DNA of 64,000 bases, from assembly GCF_921293095.1 (NCBI RefSeq), contig NC_060250.1:112788629-112852628 (forward strand), read 5' to 3'. The notes under the pieces are model-generated. The model was given only the letters and a program-made list of their open reading frames with translations, searched no databases and was not told the origin of the DNA. Of the stretch, positions 35,324-45,430 are shown one piece after another; the stretch's first letter is position 1; every line of letters begins with the position of its first letter. Position numbers and translations under genes: made by a program. The DNA is from Ischnura elegans. Lineage: Eukaryota; Arthropoda; Insecta; Odonata; Coenagrionidae.

Positions 35324-35597
35324 TGGTTCAACGCCTTTTCTCCTCCATTTTTAATTAGCTCTGGGGGAATTACAGAGGTTTTAATTATCCGATGGTCTCT
35401 TACAGCCGCATCAAATTCTGATCATAAAATTGGAACTCCCATGTCATCTTCATCCACTTCCCTAACGTTTTCAATAGCATTCGTTCATAGGCTGCTTCCT
35501 TTGTTCAAATCTTCCAGATATTATTTCCATCTCTTCCCTATGTCTTCGCTTTCAATCATTAGTTCTCCGTTTTTGTCCCTAAGGGTATTACATCTTA

Positions 35598-35852
35598 AAG
35601 GGGCGCAGCTAGGAATTAAGGCTAGTGGAGGGTTTCAGGCGCAAAACACTGGGGTGCCTGAAGGTGTAGAATACCGCCAGGGTAAGCGGGAGGTGCGGGG
35701 GCACTCCTTTTAAAAAATTTCAGATAAATGGTTCAAAATGGTGAGTTTTACGGTCTTCTGAGGGATATTTTATTCATATTTACACTATTCTATAAGCAAT
35801 ATTAATCCAATTAAGTGAAATAGATCCCAAACCCCCCCTCGCAGCGCCTCTG
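35598..35852 (-). mobile_element. hAT-type MITE nested in the LINE
   Basis: Ends AAGGGGCGCAGCTAGG and GCAGCGCCTCTG. The flanks are ACATCTTA (35590-35597) and ACATCTTT (35853-35860), an 8-bp duplication with one mismatch. The body (CCGCCAGGGTAAGCGGGAGGTGC, AAAATGGTGAGTTTTACGG) matches 48671-48969, 50591-50901 and 59235-59570, which lie in the opposite orientation. Confidence 0.85.
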
Positions 35853-36776
35853 ACATCTTTCCTCAAAGAGTTTCTTCATTATCCTATAGGTGGTCTCTAC
35901 TTTTCCATGCACAATATTGTTTTGTATGTCTGCACAAATATTTTTCATCAACGCTTCTCTTACCTTCCTCGCTTTACGACGTATCTTGTTCCTTATTTTC
36001 TTTTCTGCCCTTCCTCTGTTTTCGCAACCTTGTAATTTCTTCTCCCTTCAATGAGATTAAATACTTCCTTCGTGATCCATGGTTTTTTCATAATGACTTT
36101 TCTTTTACGAAGAACTTCCTCAGTTGCTGCCTGCAGACCACTTCTTATGGTTTTCCAACTCTCTTCCACTGATTTATTGATCGTATCCGGGCCTATTCTC
36201 TCTTTTACAGCTTCTTTAAAAGTCAGTTAATGCTGAACCTCCTTCAATTTTTCAACCTGTCATATGTTTTTCACGGCTTTCTTTAATTTGTTTAATATTA
36301 GGTGGCATTTTATCATAACTAAATTATGGTCACTGTCGATATCTGCCCCTGAGTAGCTTGTCATTCACCTGGTTACTGAATCTTTGTTTCACAAGAATGT
36401 GGTCGATTTGGGATCTTCTAAGGTCTCCAGGCATCTTCCACGTGTATCTTCTTCGCAGGGGATTTTTTAATAGAGTGCTGGTTTTATTTCCGCACTTTTA
36501 TGTCGACCCATAAACGTACATGATTCTAGGATGACAGCCCACATATACATTTCAGTGGGTAAATGGCGGGGGTAGAGTTTCGGGAAAGGGGGATATGTAA
36601 CATGAGGAAGGGATCGGAAAATAAAAAGGTGGGAGACCGGGAGGGTATTTGCTAATGAGGGTTACCGTAGTTATAACGGGAATAAGAAGTGATTCATGAA
36701 GAACTGGCGGTGGGTGGGAGATAGAAAAAAAATGGGCTCGAAGGAAGAAAGGAATGGGAACATATTATCGCTATAC

Positions 36777-37442
36777 AATAGGGCGGTTTCCTTTTATTTT
36801 TTATTGCTTTAATTGAAAGATTATTACTCATGGAGTACGAATTTCACACTTTTAGATTTTTAAATGACGATATCTATTTTTCGCGATTAAATGAAAAGAG
36901 AAAAATTTCAAGCGCGCGGATACGCGACGGTTAAGTATGAATGCTGGGTAAACCCCGTGTGACGTCATTCTGGTTCCCGTTGCCGCGAGTGATGTGACCT
37001 TTGGGCGAGGATGTGTGCGCTGCTGCGATGCAGGCAGCTAGTAGGTAGCAGAGTACCCTGCTAGCAGGTAACGATTGGCTTAAATAAGGATTATTAAAAC
37101 CTTATTAAACGAAGGAAAGTTTCCAACTATAGGCAGTTTTAATAGGTGATTATTAAGAGATGTTTCCCTGAGCTCTGTGCCTCACGCATGCATTGGTAAT
37201 CTCAAGCGATGTAAAACTCCTATCTCCTTGTATAGAAACTAGGTCTCTGTGACGTCACGTTGAGTGGCATCGCATGGGCGCCAATCTGGCCTTTTTCAAT
37301 TGCGGTTAAAATTGACCATTGTCATTCGTCTAAACTGGGACTTCTAAAACCAAATAATTTTTGTATTATGAATACACTAACTGTGGGAAACGAATCGCAA
37401 TCAATGCCTTTCGTTTTTTTTAATGAAGGAAACTACCCTATT
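36777..37442. repeat. About 650-bp dispersed repeat, copy 2, with short TIRs
   Basis: Collinear with 24593-25217. The termini are AATAGGGCGGTTTCCTT and AAGGAAACTACCCTATT, inverted with two mismatches, suggesting a non-autonomous DNA element. It retains GTGTGACGTCATTC. The TATA-like block of copy 1 is TTAAATAAGG here. Confidence 0.75.
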
Positions 37443-37723
37443 TAAAATCAGCCGGGTAATTTACAATTTCGACCACTTTTTAGAAATCATGTTTCCTACC
37501 CTTGATAAGTACACTATACGTGTACACATACATACGTTGAAAATGGCATTATGTGCTGAAACTTAGTTCAGTCGAAATAAAAGAGAGTGGAAATAAGAGT
37601 ATGCGCTTTCATTATGTTAAATAATACCAATTCTCACAGAATTAGGCCGGAAAGTGTATCTTTTGCATCATAAAGTTATTTCTACGTCTCGGATTTTATT
37701 TTTTTCAATTTTTATAGTTTCAG

Positions 37724-37912
37724 ATTCAACCGTGACAAAGCCCACTATAGATTTGACTTCTGTGCGCCCTGGCACTATAATAGTGACACGCCTGCAACCT
37801 GACAAAAAGTCACACCATGGATCCCCATACTCAAAGGTTACAACAACCCTTTATGACCTTGGCCCGGGAAAAATTTTCAAATTTTGGATCCATATTGACA
37901 AATTTTAGTAAG
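37724..37912 (+). CDS. Fibronectin-III-like exon, phase 1-1, with late stop
   Basis: Acceptor TTTATAGTTTCAG, donor GTAAGT after TAAG. It is open for 61 codons from DSTVTKPTIDLTS, then PGTIIVTRLQPD, then YSKVTTTLYDLGPGKIFKFWIHI. The L-x-DL-x-PG-x-x-F-x-F pattern is the E-F strand signature of fibronectin type III. The usual core Trp appears replaced (VTRL). FN3 exons are typically phase 1, as here. An in-frame TAG (37906-37908) lies just before the donor, so the copy is a pseudo-exon, ends the protein here, or the domain call is wrong. At about 60 residues it is shorter than a full FN3 domain (about 90). Confidence 0.4.
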
Positions 37913-39366
37913 GTAAGTTTTCGTTCCCATCCCTTCACCTACAATGTTGTATCGGTGGAAAGCCTGCCGCCTTGTACTATTACCGCTAAAGCAGCTATTA
38001 AAACCTATCAATCCCGTAGATCAGGTCATCCGTGGTTCAAATTCATTTCGTATCATACTTGAATGAGCAGTATCAGGATTTTTAAAGATAGCTAGAATTT
38101 TCCGCGGATTCGGCGAACTTTGAAATCCTTTCCTTAGACTAACAACGTTGTTCTGTGCAAGATGAAAGTGGTGGGCTAGAAATAAAAATCTAAAAGCTCG
38201 GGTATATATCTCAAGCCCACAACTTCCATCTATCACCATATAAACAAATTCGACGTAGTTATCACGAAAGTGTCTTGATGACATAATATATTTCAAATTT
38301 ACGATAATTTCAGGCATGTCTTAGTCACAAACATCTACCTGTGGATTAACTCTGAAGAAGCTACGATTTTTTAGACTTGCGATCGTACAAATAAACCGAA
38401 ATTACGAACGAAATTTTTAAATTAAAACATTTAAATACTCATATCTGCCTTTTCTCGGGTTTTCCTCCGCGGAAGTTTCCTAGGGGACAAGAATTTTGTT
38501 TGCTATCCTGCTAACCTCTTGAAGTCGATGGCATGTGGTCCACCTTAACTGTTTGTAACTGTATTTGGACAATGGTTCCGGTGAACTACATACCATATCT
38601 CCGGTGGTTTTTCCGGAGAGCGATTCAGAGATTAAACTATTACCAAGAAAACTTTTGTTCTAAAATTTGATTACTGTATTTAAAGCAGGTAGGATAGTTT
38701 CGACACGAATATTGCCTTTATTTTTTGTATTATAGGGGGGGGGGTCTCCAATCATCCACCAAATAGTTACGCCACTAACTCCGGGTTAGGGATAGGAGAG
38801 GGGGGTCGAAAAATTCAAGAATGCGTCCGTCATTAAGTAGCCACAAGAATAATATTTTCATGAGGCAGTTTCTCAAGATGGAACGCTATCGAAAAAATAA
38901 TTAAAGAAGACTAAATAAAGAATCAAAGATAAAAATAACGCCATTTTAACTTCGATCCGGGAAAGAAATATCCTCATTTTAGAAGGTAGGGAAGTAAAGC
39001 TAAGTAAGTCAGTAATATTAGTAAGTAATAAGCTTAACAGCCCGCCAAAAATCAATTAAAATCTATGAAATCATGACCTTATTGTTAGATATAATTGAGT
39101 TTTTTAATTGGCATCACAACTTTCAAATAACTTTATGATTGTTTTCATATACCACTGTTTTTCTCTTAGTTTTAACGTTATGCTAGGATTAAAGTATCGC
39201 TCCTAGCCGGTACTGAGTTATTTACAAGATTTTGGATAGTAAATAATTATTTCCATACATAATAGGTACTACGAAAGTAACTTCCATAGCTCATGGCCGT
39301 AATACTTGTTACGAAAGGTACATATTTTATGTAGAAATAATTATCTAATATGTTTTCTCTTTTCAG
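37913..39366. other. Unassigned; MITE-end remnant near 38735-38776
   Basis: No exon with paired sites found. GGGGGGGG followed by AATAGTTACGCCACT near 38740-38776 is the right end of a CAGTGGCG-type MITE whose left end I cannot place. Confidence 0.35.
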
Positions 39367-39425
39367 TTACCGCAGATATATCAGGAAAATGTTTGAAGTG
39401 CTCCAAAATTGCAAGCGTCCACTAG
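39367..39425 (+). CDS. Possible terminal exon with AATAAA
   Basis: Acceptor TTCTCTTTTCAG followed in phase 1 by 18 codons (TADISGKCLKCSKIASVH) and TAG (39423-39425). AATAAA follows at 39510-39515. The phase matches the upstream candidates. A short open tail after one acceptor is weak evidence on its own. Confidence 0.2.
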
Positions 39426-39515
39426 CCACCAAGACACGATTTGGAAAACACGACGAAATTTATTGTACAGATACACATTACTTTTATCATGTGCAAAATG
39501 GTATACATCAATAAA

Positions 39516-40402
39516 CCATGTTCACAAAAACTCCCCACGTGTTCTATAATTATTTTCTTCCTATTCCCTTTTCGATGTAAGAAAACACCTCACATTAGTC
39601 AGGGTCAATGATATGCATTCAAAAAATTTATCAACATTCCCTATCCACAGTTCCGACCCCTCCCTATTGGGTGGGGATGAGGGGTCTTCAAGCAATATTG
39701 CTTTTTTTCATCCATGAAACAACAAGCTGCAAAAAATTTCATCCTTGCCCCATCATGTACAACTCTTTTGGGTTTGAGTCTAGAACTAGAAGGGAATTAC
39801 CTTATTTTTTATAAATGACAAATTTTACCACTTTATACGAGTTGATGACGTCATTAGAGGTCCTGTTCGTTAAGTAGTTCAGATAGAATCACTAAATGAA
39901 GTATAGAATCGCTCACAAGAATGTAAACAACAATGAATGAGCCAGGCTAATGCGAGAGTATGCGGATAGCTCGAGAAATAGGCGTCGCCACACTCTTTTT
40001 CTGAGTTGGTAACGTCATAAGAGGTCTGGTTCATTAACTAGTCCTCCTGCTCCCCTACTCTGAATGAATAACATTCACATCTCCGCGGCAAGTCCGTGAT
40101 GACCTCTACCTTCTCCTATTCAAATCAATCTTGGGGTTTAAATATGGAGCGATTGGAGAGCCTTGCGGAGCAACAATTAACAGCAACAATTAAGTAGTTT
40201 AGAGTTTAAGCAATCAATTCATTGCCATTTTCCGATGGTTCGCAGCGACGTTTTTAGCAAAGTTAACAAAATCGTTATTTTTCTTCGCGGAAACACAGTT
40301 CACAGACTTACTTGATCGCACGATTTGCGCAGGAGTACGATGAAAACAATCATATTTTGATGATTGGATTGATTTATTGATTTTAAAATTGCAGTCAGAC
40401 CA
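39516..40402. other. Unassigned
   Basis: AT-rich, no recognised gene. Two similar blocks (TGACGTCATTAGAGGTCCTGTTCGTTAA near 39845 and AACGTCATAAGAGGTCTGGTTCATTAA near 40012) are a small internal duplication about 165 bp apart. Confidence 0.4.
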
Positions 40403-40599
40403 GTGGCGTAGCCAGCCCGGGGGGTCCGTACACCTTCCCCCCTCCCCCTAAATATAAAAACAAAATTAATTTCCTTCATAAAAGAAAAAAATATTGAAAA
40501 ATCATACCCCATAAAACATAAACCCTCTAATTGGTAACCTGTTTCTAAAAAACTTCCCCCCCTGGTTTTGGACCCACCCTGGCTTCGCCATCGACAATG
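40403..40599. mobile_element. CAGTGGCG-type MITE remnant
   Basis: Starts CAGTGGCGTAGCCAG with a poly-G run and ends CCACCCTGGCTTCGCCATCG. The inner halves are complementary in style (GGGGGTCC / GGACCC). No target duplication seen. Confidence 0.5.
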
Positions 40600-41122
40600 G
40601 CCGTTTTCCAATTCGCAATTATTCACCCTTCGTGCACTTTTCGATCGTCAACTTACGGATGTGACGACAGCAAGGGTGGATCCATGGTGGATCCAATCGG
40701 TTGAGGGCGCAAGGGAACGAAGGGTAAGTGAACAAGGGAACGCGGATGCTCCCTCGATCCCTTCCCCTCGTAGGAAGTGGACGTCAAAATGGCGGCAATG
40801 GAAAACTCAGAAATCTTGAACTGGAGTTTTAAGTAATTTTGTGTTTATTATGTGAGCTCTTCTACGTTATATTATATCGGCATTGTGAATTCATGCTCTT
40901 CGCATGCAAAAATATAAGTATAAAGGTGAAACTGATTCTTAAATCGACCACCAGATATTCTAACACTACCCCGTGTGTCACATTTCGTTACTGCCAATAG
41001 TTCGCATTATTTCCGTTCACACTTTATGGCGCCAGTAGAGCATTAGTAAGGGAACAGGGTGCAAGGGAGAAAGGGATCAAGGGAATGAGTGCATACTACG
41101 TGGATTGGAAAACGGCCAATGA
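40598..41122. mobile_element. Possible small inverted-repeat element
   Basis: The ends are ATGGCCGTTTTCCAATTCG and GGATTGGAAAACGGCCAAT, inverted with one mismatch in the core. Inside the ends are further complementary blocks (CCCTTCGTGCACTTTT / AATGAGTGCA) and GGGAACGAAGGG-type repeats. No coding frame. Target site not resolved. Confidence 0.4.
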
Positions 41123-41260
41123 GTCAGACCGGTCACTTCCCCAGACAGGGTTCCGGATTAGCGACCCTTCGGAGGGTGTACCACGCCATGACCACCTATA
41201 TAGATACCCAAGGTGGTCATGACCACGCCCATCCTGGGACTGCCTGCTCCATGGCCCCAC

Positions 41261-41364
41261 GAAACGCATTTTAACCCATTATTTTACTCAGACTATAGAT
41301 TTTTAGACACAGACGCCGGTGCGAAGGTTAAATCACCGGAGATACGCAGGTCCGAACCAACGAA
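41261..41364 (+). repeat. 104-bp direct repeat, copy 1
   Basis: GAAACGCATTTTAACCCATT through CGAACCAACGAA. It is identical to 41549-41652 except at four positions by hand count. Confidence 0.9.
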
Positions 41365-41548
41365 ACGGGCAATTTAAATCGCGATTTGAAAAAATGATTG
41401 TGAGTCACAATTGGAATTTGGAATAGCATGAAAACCCGTTTTATGGGCAGACCAAACTCTAATTGAGGTGGGGCAAGCGCGATGTTAACCAAGGCTTCCT
41501 ACATGGTACCTATTGAAAGTCGTAAATAGTCGTTCTCTGAAACTGAAC

Positions 41549-41652
41549 GAAACGCATCTTAACCCATTATTTTACTCAGACTATAGATTTTTAGACACAG
41601 ACGCCGGCGCGAAGGTTAAATCACCCGAGAAACGCAGGTCCGAACCAACGAA
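41549..41652 (+). repeat. 104-bp direct repeat, copy 2
   Basis: Second copy, 288 bp downstream of the first start to start. The intervening 184 bp are not repeated. Confidence 0.9.
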
Positions 41653-42239
41653 TACTTTGAAAAATGCTGCTGTCTTCTCAAAAGAAAATTAAATAAAATC
41701 AGAGGATAAATTCATCGAAACGGTGTTAATAATTAAAAAATTAAAAAAAATGATCATCGAGGGGGGGATAACCAGTGTTTGCTGAGGAGTAATTAGTCGG
41801 TACCTATCATTAGCGTCTGATTCGTGATCAACAACCTTATCAATTCGAAAATCAATTATTTGAAGACAAATGTCCTCAGAAAAAGATTGCATCGTGTGAA
41901 GTAAACTACTTTGGATGGCCTGTATAGTTTTCTATGATAACGGAAAACAATAAATACGGTGGCCTAGAATATTAACACAATATTTCTTGAATCACACCAA
42001 TGCGGATTCAGATGCACATATGTTTAAATACCAGTAAGGGAAAGTATATTATATGCGGAAAGCAAACTATATACCGGGTGTTTTATAAATGAATATCGGG
42101 GTTTTAACACTTTTTAATATTTATTGCATTACACTTACAGTTATAAATTATATGTAAAATGAAAGAGCAACTCAAACATCACAACATCGCATGATTCCGA
42201 TTCAATGGATATAGTAATTTAGACTACGTAACTTAAGTT

Positions 42240-42656
42240 TTTCTTTTTTTCCTCCTTTCGGGGTGAGGAATGCGATCCCTCTCAACGTCGAAATTTAGAA
42301 AAAATCCATCCTGCGTAGAGGAATAAAGGAGTGGAACGACCTACCTGAAGATATTTTTAATACCTTCCCTGTAAATGCTAACATTTTTAGGAGTAAGTTT
42401 TCATCGATTATTGGTTAATGTCATTGTGTTTTATTATTAAGAAGAGTTTTGAATTGGCTTATTTGCCTCAAACTTCATTTGATAGCAGTTTTAAATTCGA
42501 ATTAATGCATTTTCTATAGCGTAGTTGTTTTCTCCCTTTAATTTGTTCTTAGACAGGTATAGACATTTCATTCATTTATGTTAATTTCATCCTGCCACCA
42601 GGCAACAGCCTACTTGTAGCAATATGTAGTAAATAAACGCCCCTGTTTCATGTAAT
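42240..42656 (+). pseudogene. LINE 3' end, C-terminal ORF2 remnant
   Basis: Reads FPPFGVRNAIPLNVEI, then RRGIKEWNDLPEDIFNT, then FRSKFSSIIG-stop, the typical extreme C-terminus of a CR1/I-like LINE ORF2 (IKEWNDLPED). A 3' UTR follows with CTGCCACCAGGCAACAG. The rest of the element is missing. Confidence 0.65.
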
Positions 42657-42689
42657 CAAGGCCCAGGAAGCACCCACCTTCTTTACTTT

Positions 42690-43070
42690 TTATCCTCCAT
42701 CCTTGCATCGCCCGTTGGTAATGCACCACCCAATGGAATCGTACGATTTCCCCCCGGTTGTTTGTAAACGAACGAGGAAGACGTAGGAGTCACGAGTATG
42801 GCCGTTTTACAATAAATCTCGCACGCGGGAAGGAAGGACCACGCACTCTCGCGGAGAGGGAAGATAAACCACTCGGCGGGTCGTGCACGAATCGAAAGTC
42901 GAGCGACCGTTATCGAATTCGGAATACCGATCGTGCGGCACTCACCTCCAGGCCAATAACTCATGGGACACGGAGAGTTTGGAGACGGTCCAGATGTAGA
43001 CTAAGTTGTAGGGAAGACCATGCAGGACGGTGGCGGAGGTGCCAACGATTTTCGACGTTATGCTAGGAGT
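42690..43070. other. GC-richer patch, no assigned gene
   Basis: Open frames on both strands (42683-42964 minus, 42758-43066 plus) with CpG-rich, Arg-rich conceptual products and no recognised domain. It lies about 450 bp upstream of the promoter-like site at 43524 and could belong to its regulatory region. Confidence 0.3.
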
Positions 43071-43523
43071 AGAGAAAATCAAACAAGAAAAACGGAGCGT
43101 CACACAAGTTGAAATTAAGGCAGGGCCAATTACCCCATAAATAAAGGGACATTAATTAATCACTTGGTGTCATTAACAAGTCACTTGGTGATCCTTCCGT
43201 GAGAAGAGTGGGGGCGTTGAGAGTACAACGATTAGCATCTGGCATATGGGTGACATACGGGTTTATGCCGCGTCATACATCGGATTTTGTCTTGACGTTT
43301 CCTGACCGACTGCTATTCACTTCTTCAAGGGGATGGTGGTAGCGCGATACTGACTTTCTATTTCAAGTGAGGCGGGCGTAGGGGTGAGGAGTAAATAATT
43401 AAGTAGGAAGGAGAAATGTTGTGAATGAATGGGTTCCATGCATTGCTTAATCCGGAGGCTAATTACTAATCAAGAAAAACTCATCAAAGGTTCCTATGTT
43501 CAAATTCTGGGCCTCCGATTCCC

Positions 43524-43600
43524 TATATAAAAATCCTCTCGTTGCGATATCGGTCAGCGAAATGCACTGGCCCCTGACACTGTGAAATACATACGTGAGT
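43524..43600 (+). promoter_or_regulatory. Putative core promoter, first exon and donor
   Basis: TATATAAAAA (43524-43533), an initiator-like GGTCAGC with the A at 43556 about 30 bases downstream, and a consensus-like donor GTGAGT at 43595-43600. This would give a 39-nt first exon holding a seven-codon upstream frame (ATG at 43563, ending TGA). The spacing is what insect TATA-Inr promoters show. No downstream coding exon was recognised, so the gene, if any, is unknown. Confidence 0.35.
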
Positions 43601-44006
43601 GGCTCATTTTATTGTGCAGTAAAGTAATTGAATATTGAAAAACTACTGAATGAATACACTGCGAATACATATTTATCATCAAATTCATGAATAGATTGAA
43701 AACTAGCAGAAGAAAAATTATAAAATGACATAAGCCATGAAATTAAAATTAGAGCAAGCAGAAAAAAAAATTCAAGGCGACTTCGTAACGTTACCAATTA
43801 CTTTTGGAAACTACCGTAGGCACATATATCTAGGGAAAGGGATGAATGAAAATGACAAAAGAAGAATGACTGAAACCATTCATGCCGTTCTTCCTAGTCT
43901 CTAATTAAGGGCATCTTAATTAGTGACAAGGAATGAGAAGAATCTGATTAAGAGCACAGTTTCTAATGCATTCCTCTCCATGGACGCACTCTCTGTAAAT
44001 GATGGG

Positions 44007-44884
44007 TAAAGCCCGTATGACACTCCCCAATTTATTGGCCAATCTACTGGATATTGGATTGTGGTCCAACTTACCTACACCAATTTCTAGTCCAATATCC
44101 TTTTCACCAAATTGGACACAATTTCTCGCCCATTTTGGAATTTAGAACAGGTTCTATTTTCTCGCGGCCAATCTCCAATCAGAAGTCATTTATGATATTT
44201 CCATTCTATTCGGGTTTTCACCGCGTTTGTTGTGTTTTAGTGACAACGGTTTCGCTGACATTGCAGTCAGCGTCTTCAGGTCGAAGGTGAGGAAATTGGA
44301 ACATTTTTTCGCGCGGCGCGCCGCTGCCTATAATTTAAGGCGGAAATTTTTATGCCTATGAAAGGCGAAAAAATGTTCCAATTTCCTCACCTTCGACCTG
44401 AAGACGCTGACTGCAATGTCAGTGAAACCGTTGTCACTAAAACACAACAAACGCGGTGAAAACCCGAATAGAATGGAAAGATCATCTAATCAACGCCGCG
44501 AAAATCTTCGAACCTACAGAAGTCATTTATGTTGACTTCTAGTAGCCAAAACAAGATGCTCTTTGCAAAACATCCGGTTTGGCTGTAAAACATTGATTTT
44601 TTTTCCGAAAATTCGCTTGAATTTTCTAAAATGTGGACGAAAGAAGTTTTCTCACCACTGAATGAAGCATACAAATCACTTGAATGCTTATACAGAGTAA
44701 AATCATCGAAATACGAGGCGTACTCGTACAATGGCGTTCTCTAGCGGGACATTAGAGCACTATTTCGGCCAATGTTTGGTGTAAATATTGATACTTGTCA
44801 CACGGTACGCAACGCCCAATATTTTAATCAATATTGCGCGCCGATTTGTTTGCCAATAAATTGGGAAGTGTCATACGGGCTTAA
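44007..44884 (-). mobile_element. TTAA-bounded element, both ends present
   Basis: The ends are TAAAGCCCGTATGACACTCCC and GGGAAGTGTCATACGGGCTTAA, inverted repeats with TTAA/TAAA at the borders. It is collinear (inverted) with 21644-22125, where the border is TTAA. TTAA targets suggest a piggyBac-type origin. No transposase. A foldback is inserted at 44193-44517. Confidence 0.7.
44193..44517. mobile_element. Foldback insertion with two hammerhead-like cores
   Basis: Flanked by the same 14 bp AGAAGTCATTTATG (44181-44194 and 44518-44531). It contains nearly perfect inverted arms of about 115 bp (44197-44312 and 44367-44484) around a 54-bp loop. Each arm has, on opposite strands, CTGAAGA, a GCTGAC/GTCAGC hairpin and GAAAC (minus 44250-44279; plus 44398-44427), the core order of a hammerhead ribozyme. 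The second copy of the host element at 21644 lacks the insertion. Confidence 0.75.
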
Positions 44885-44886
44885 GA

Positions 44887-45430
44887 TCTGCCTAGTGAGA
44901 ACAATTTAACCATTTTGTGGAGCGAAGGTTGCAAGGAAAAGGTCGTTCTATTTTGCCTCGGAAGGTATGGCACTGATTGACGAGCGTTGTTTCCTTGATT
45001 GTGACGTCAGCAAGAGGATTAAGTGTTGAAGAGGAAATTGCGACGCTTACGATCGAAAGCAGAGAAAACACGCGGCCGACTGGTAATAGCACAATGCCTC
45101 AGACGAAAACTTGCCCAATCGACTACCAATGCGTTCAACCACGCGTTATTTCAGCGTCTTCAAATACGCATTGAATGCATTCGAAAGAGAACGTCAGGCG
45201 AATGGGATGGTGTTAATGCTAACAGTCAGGTTTTGAATATCTCACGGCGGCAAACTCACTTCCAACCTCACTCCAACCAAAACACACGTCGCCGCTAAAT
45301 CGGTGATTGTGGATATATCTGACGACATCGACCAATAACATCTACGTCTCAAACGTTATCGGCGGCTAGCTAATCAAATAAAAAGCTTCGATACTAATCG
45401 CGTCTCATTGATTCCCCTTAAAATAACGCT
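44887..45430 (+). other. Unassigned basic open frame (45023-45298)
   Basis: The frame 45023-45298 encodes a 91-residue Arg/Lys-rich product (LKRKLRRLRSKAEKTRGRL, then QCLRRKLAQ), helical and basic in appearance. I do not recognise it. A promoter, splice sites or family were not found. It could be part of a degraded transposase or chance. Confidence 0.25.

Larger units (their letters stand above)
33010..36490 (-). pseudogene. LINE (endonuclease plus RT), decayed, with nested insertions
   Basis: Minus strand. 5' side (36240-36480): RRRYTWKMPGDLRRSQIDHILV, the end of an APE-type endonuclease domain. Then (about 35900-36150) a linker reading VFNLIEGRR, and an RT region near 35040-35320 and 34298-34585 (FRKNRGTMEALLAL). 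Active-site block at 33780-33820: LTFANDIAD, so the FADD box reads FAND. Next comes EVDEFCYLGSRIT, SRIAQAERAFHQKR and WSMPLYGSEAWT (33374-33625), and a 3' tail of ATC repeats at 33011-33022. It is the same family as the 3' ends at 6768, 7066 and 30846. Insertions and an inverted duplication split it. Confidence 0.8.
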
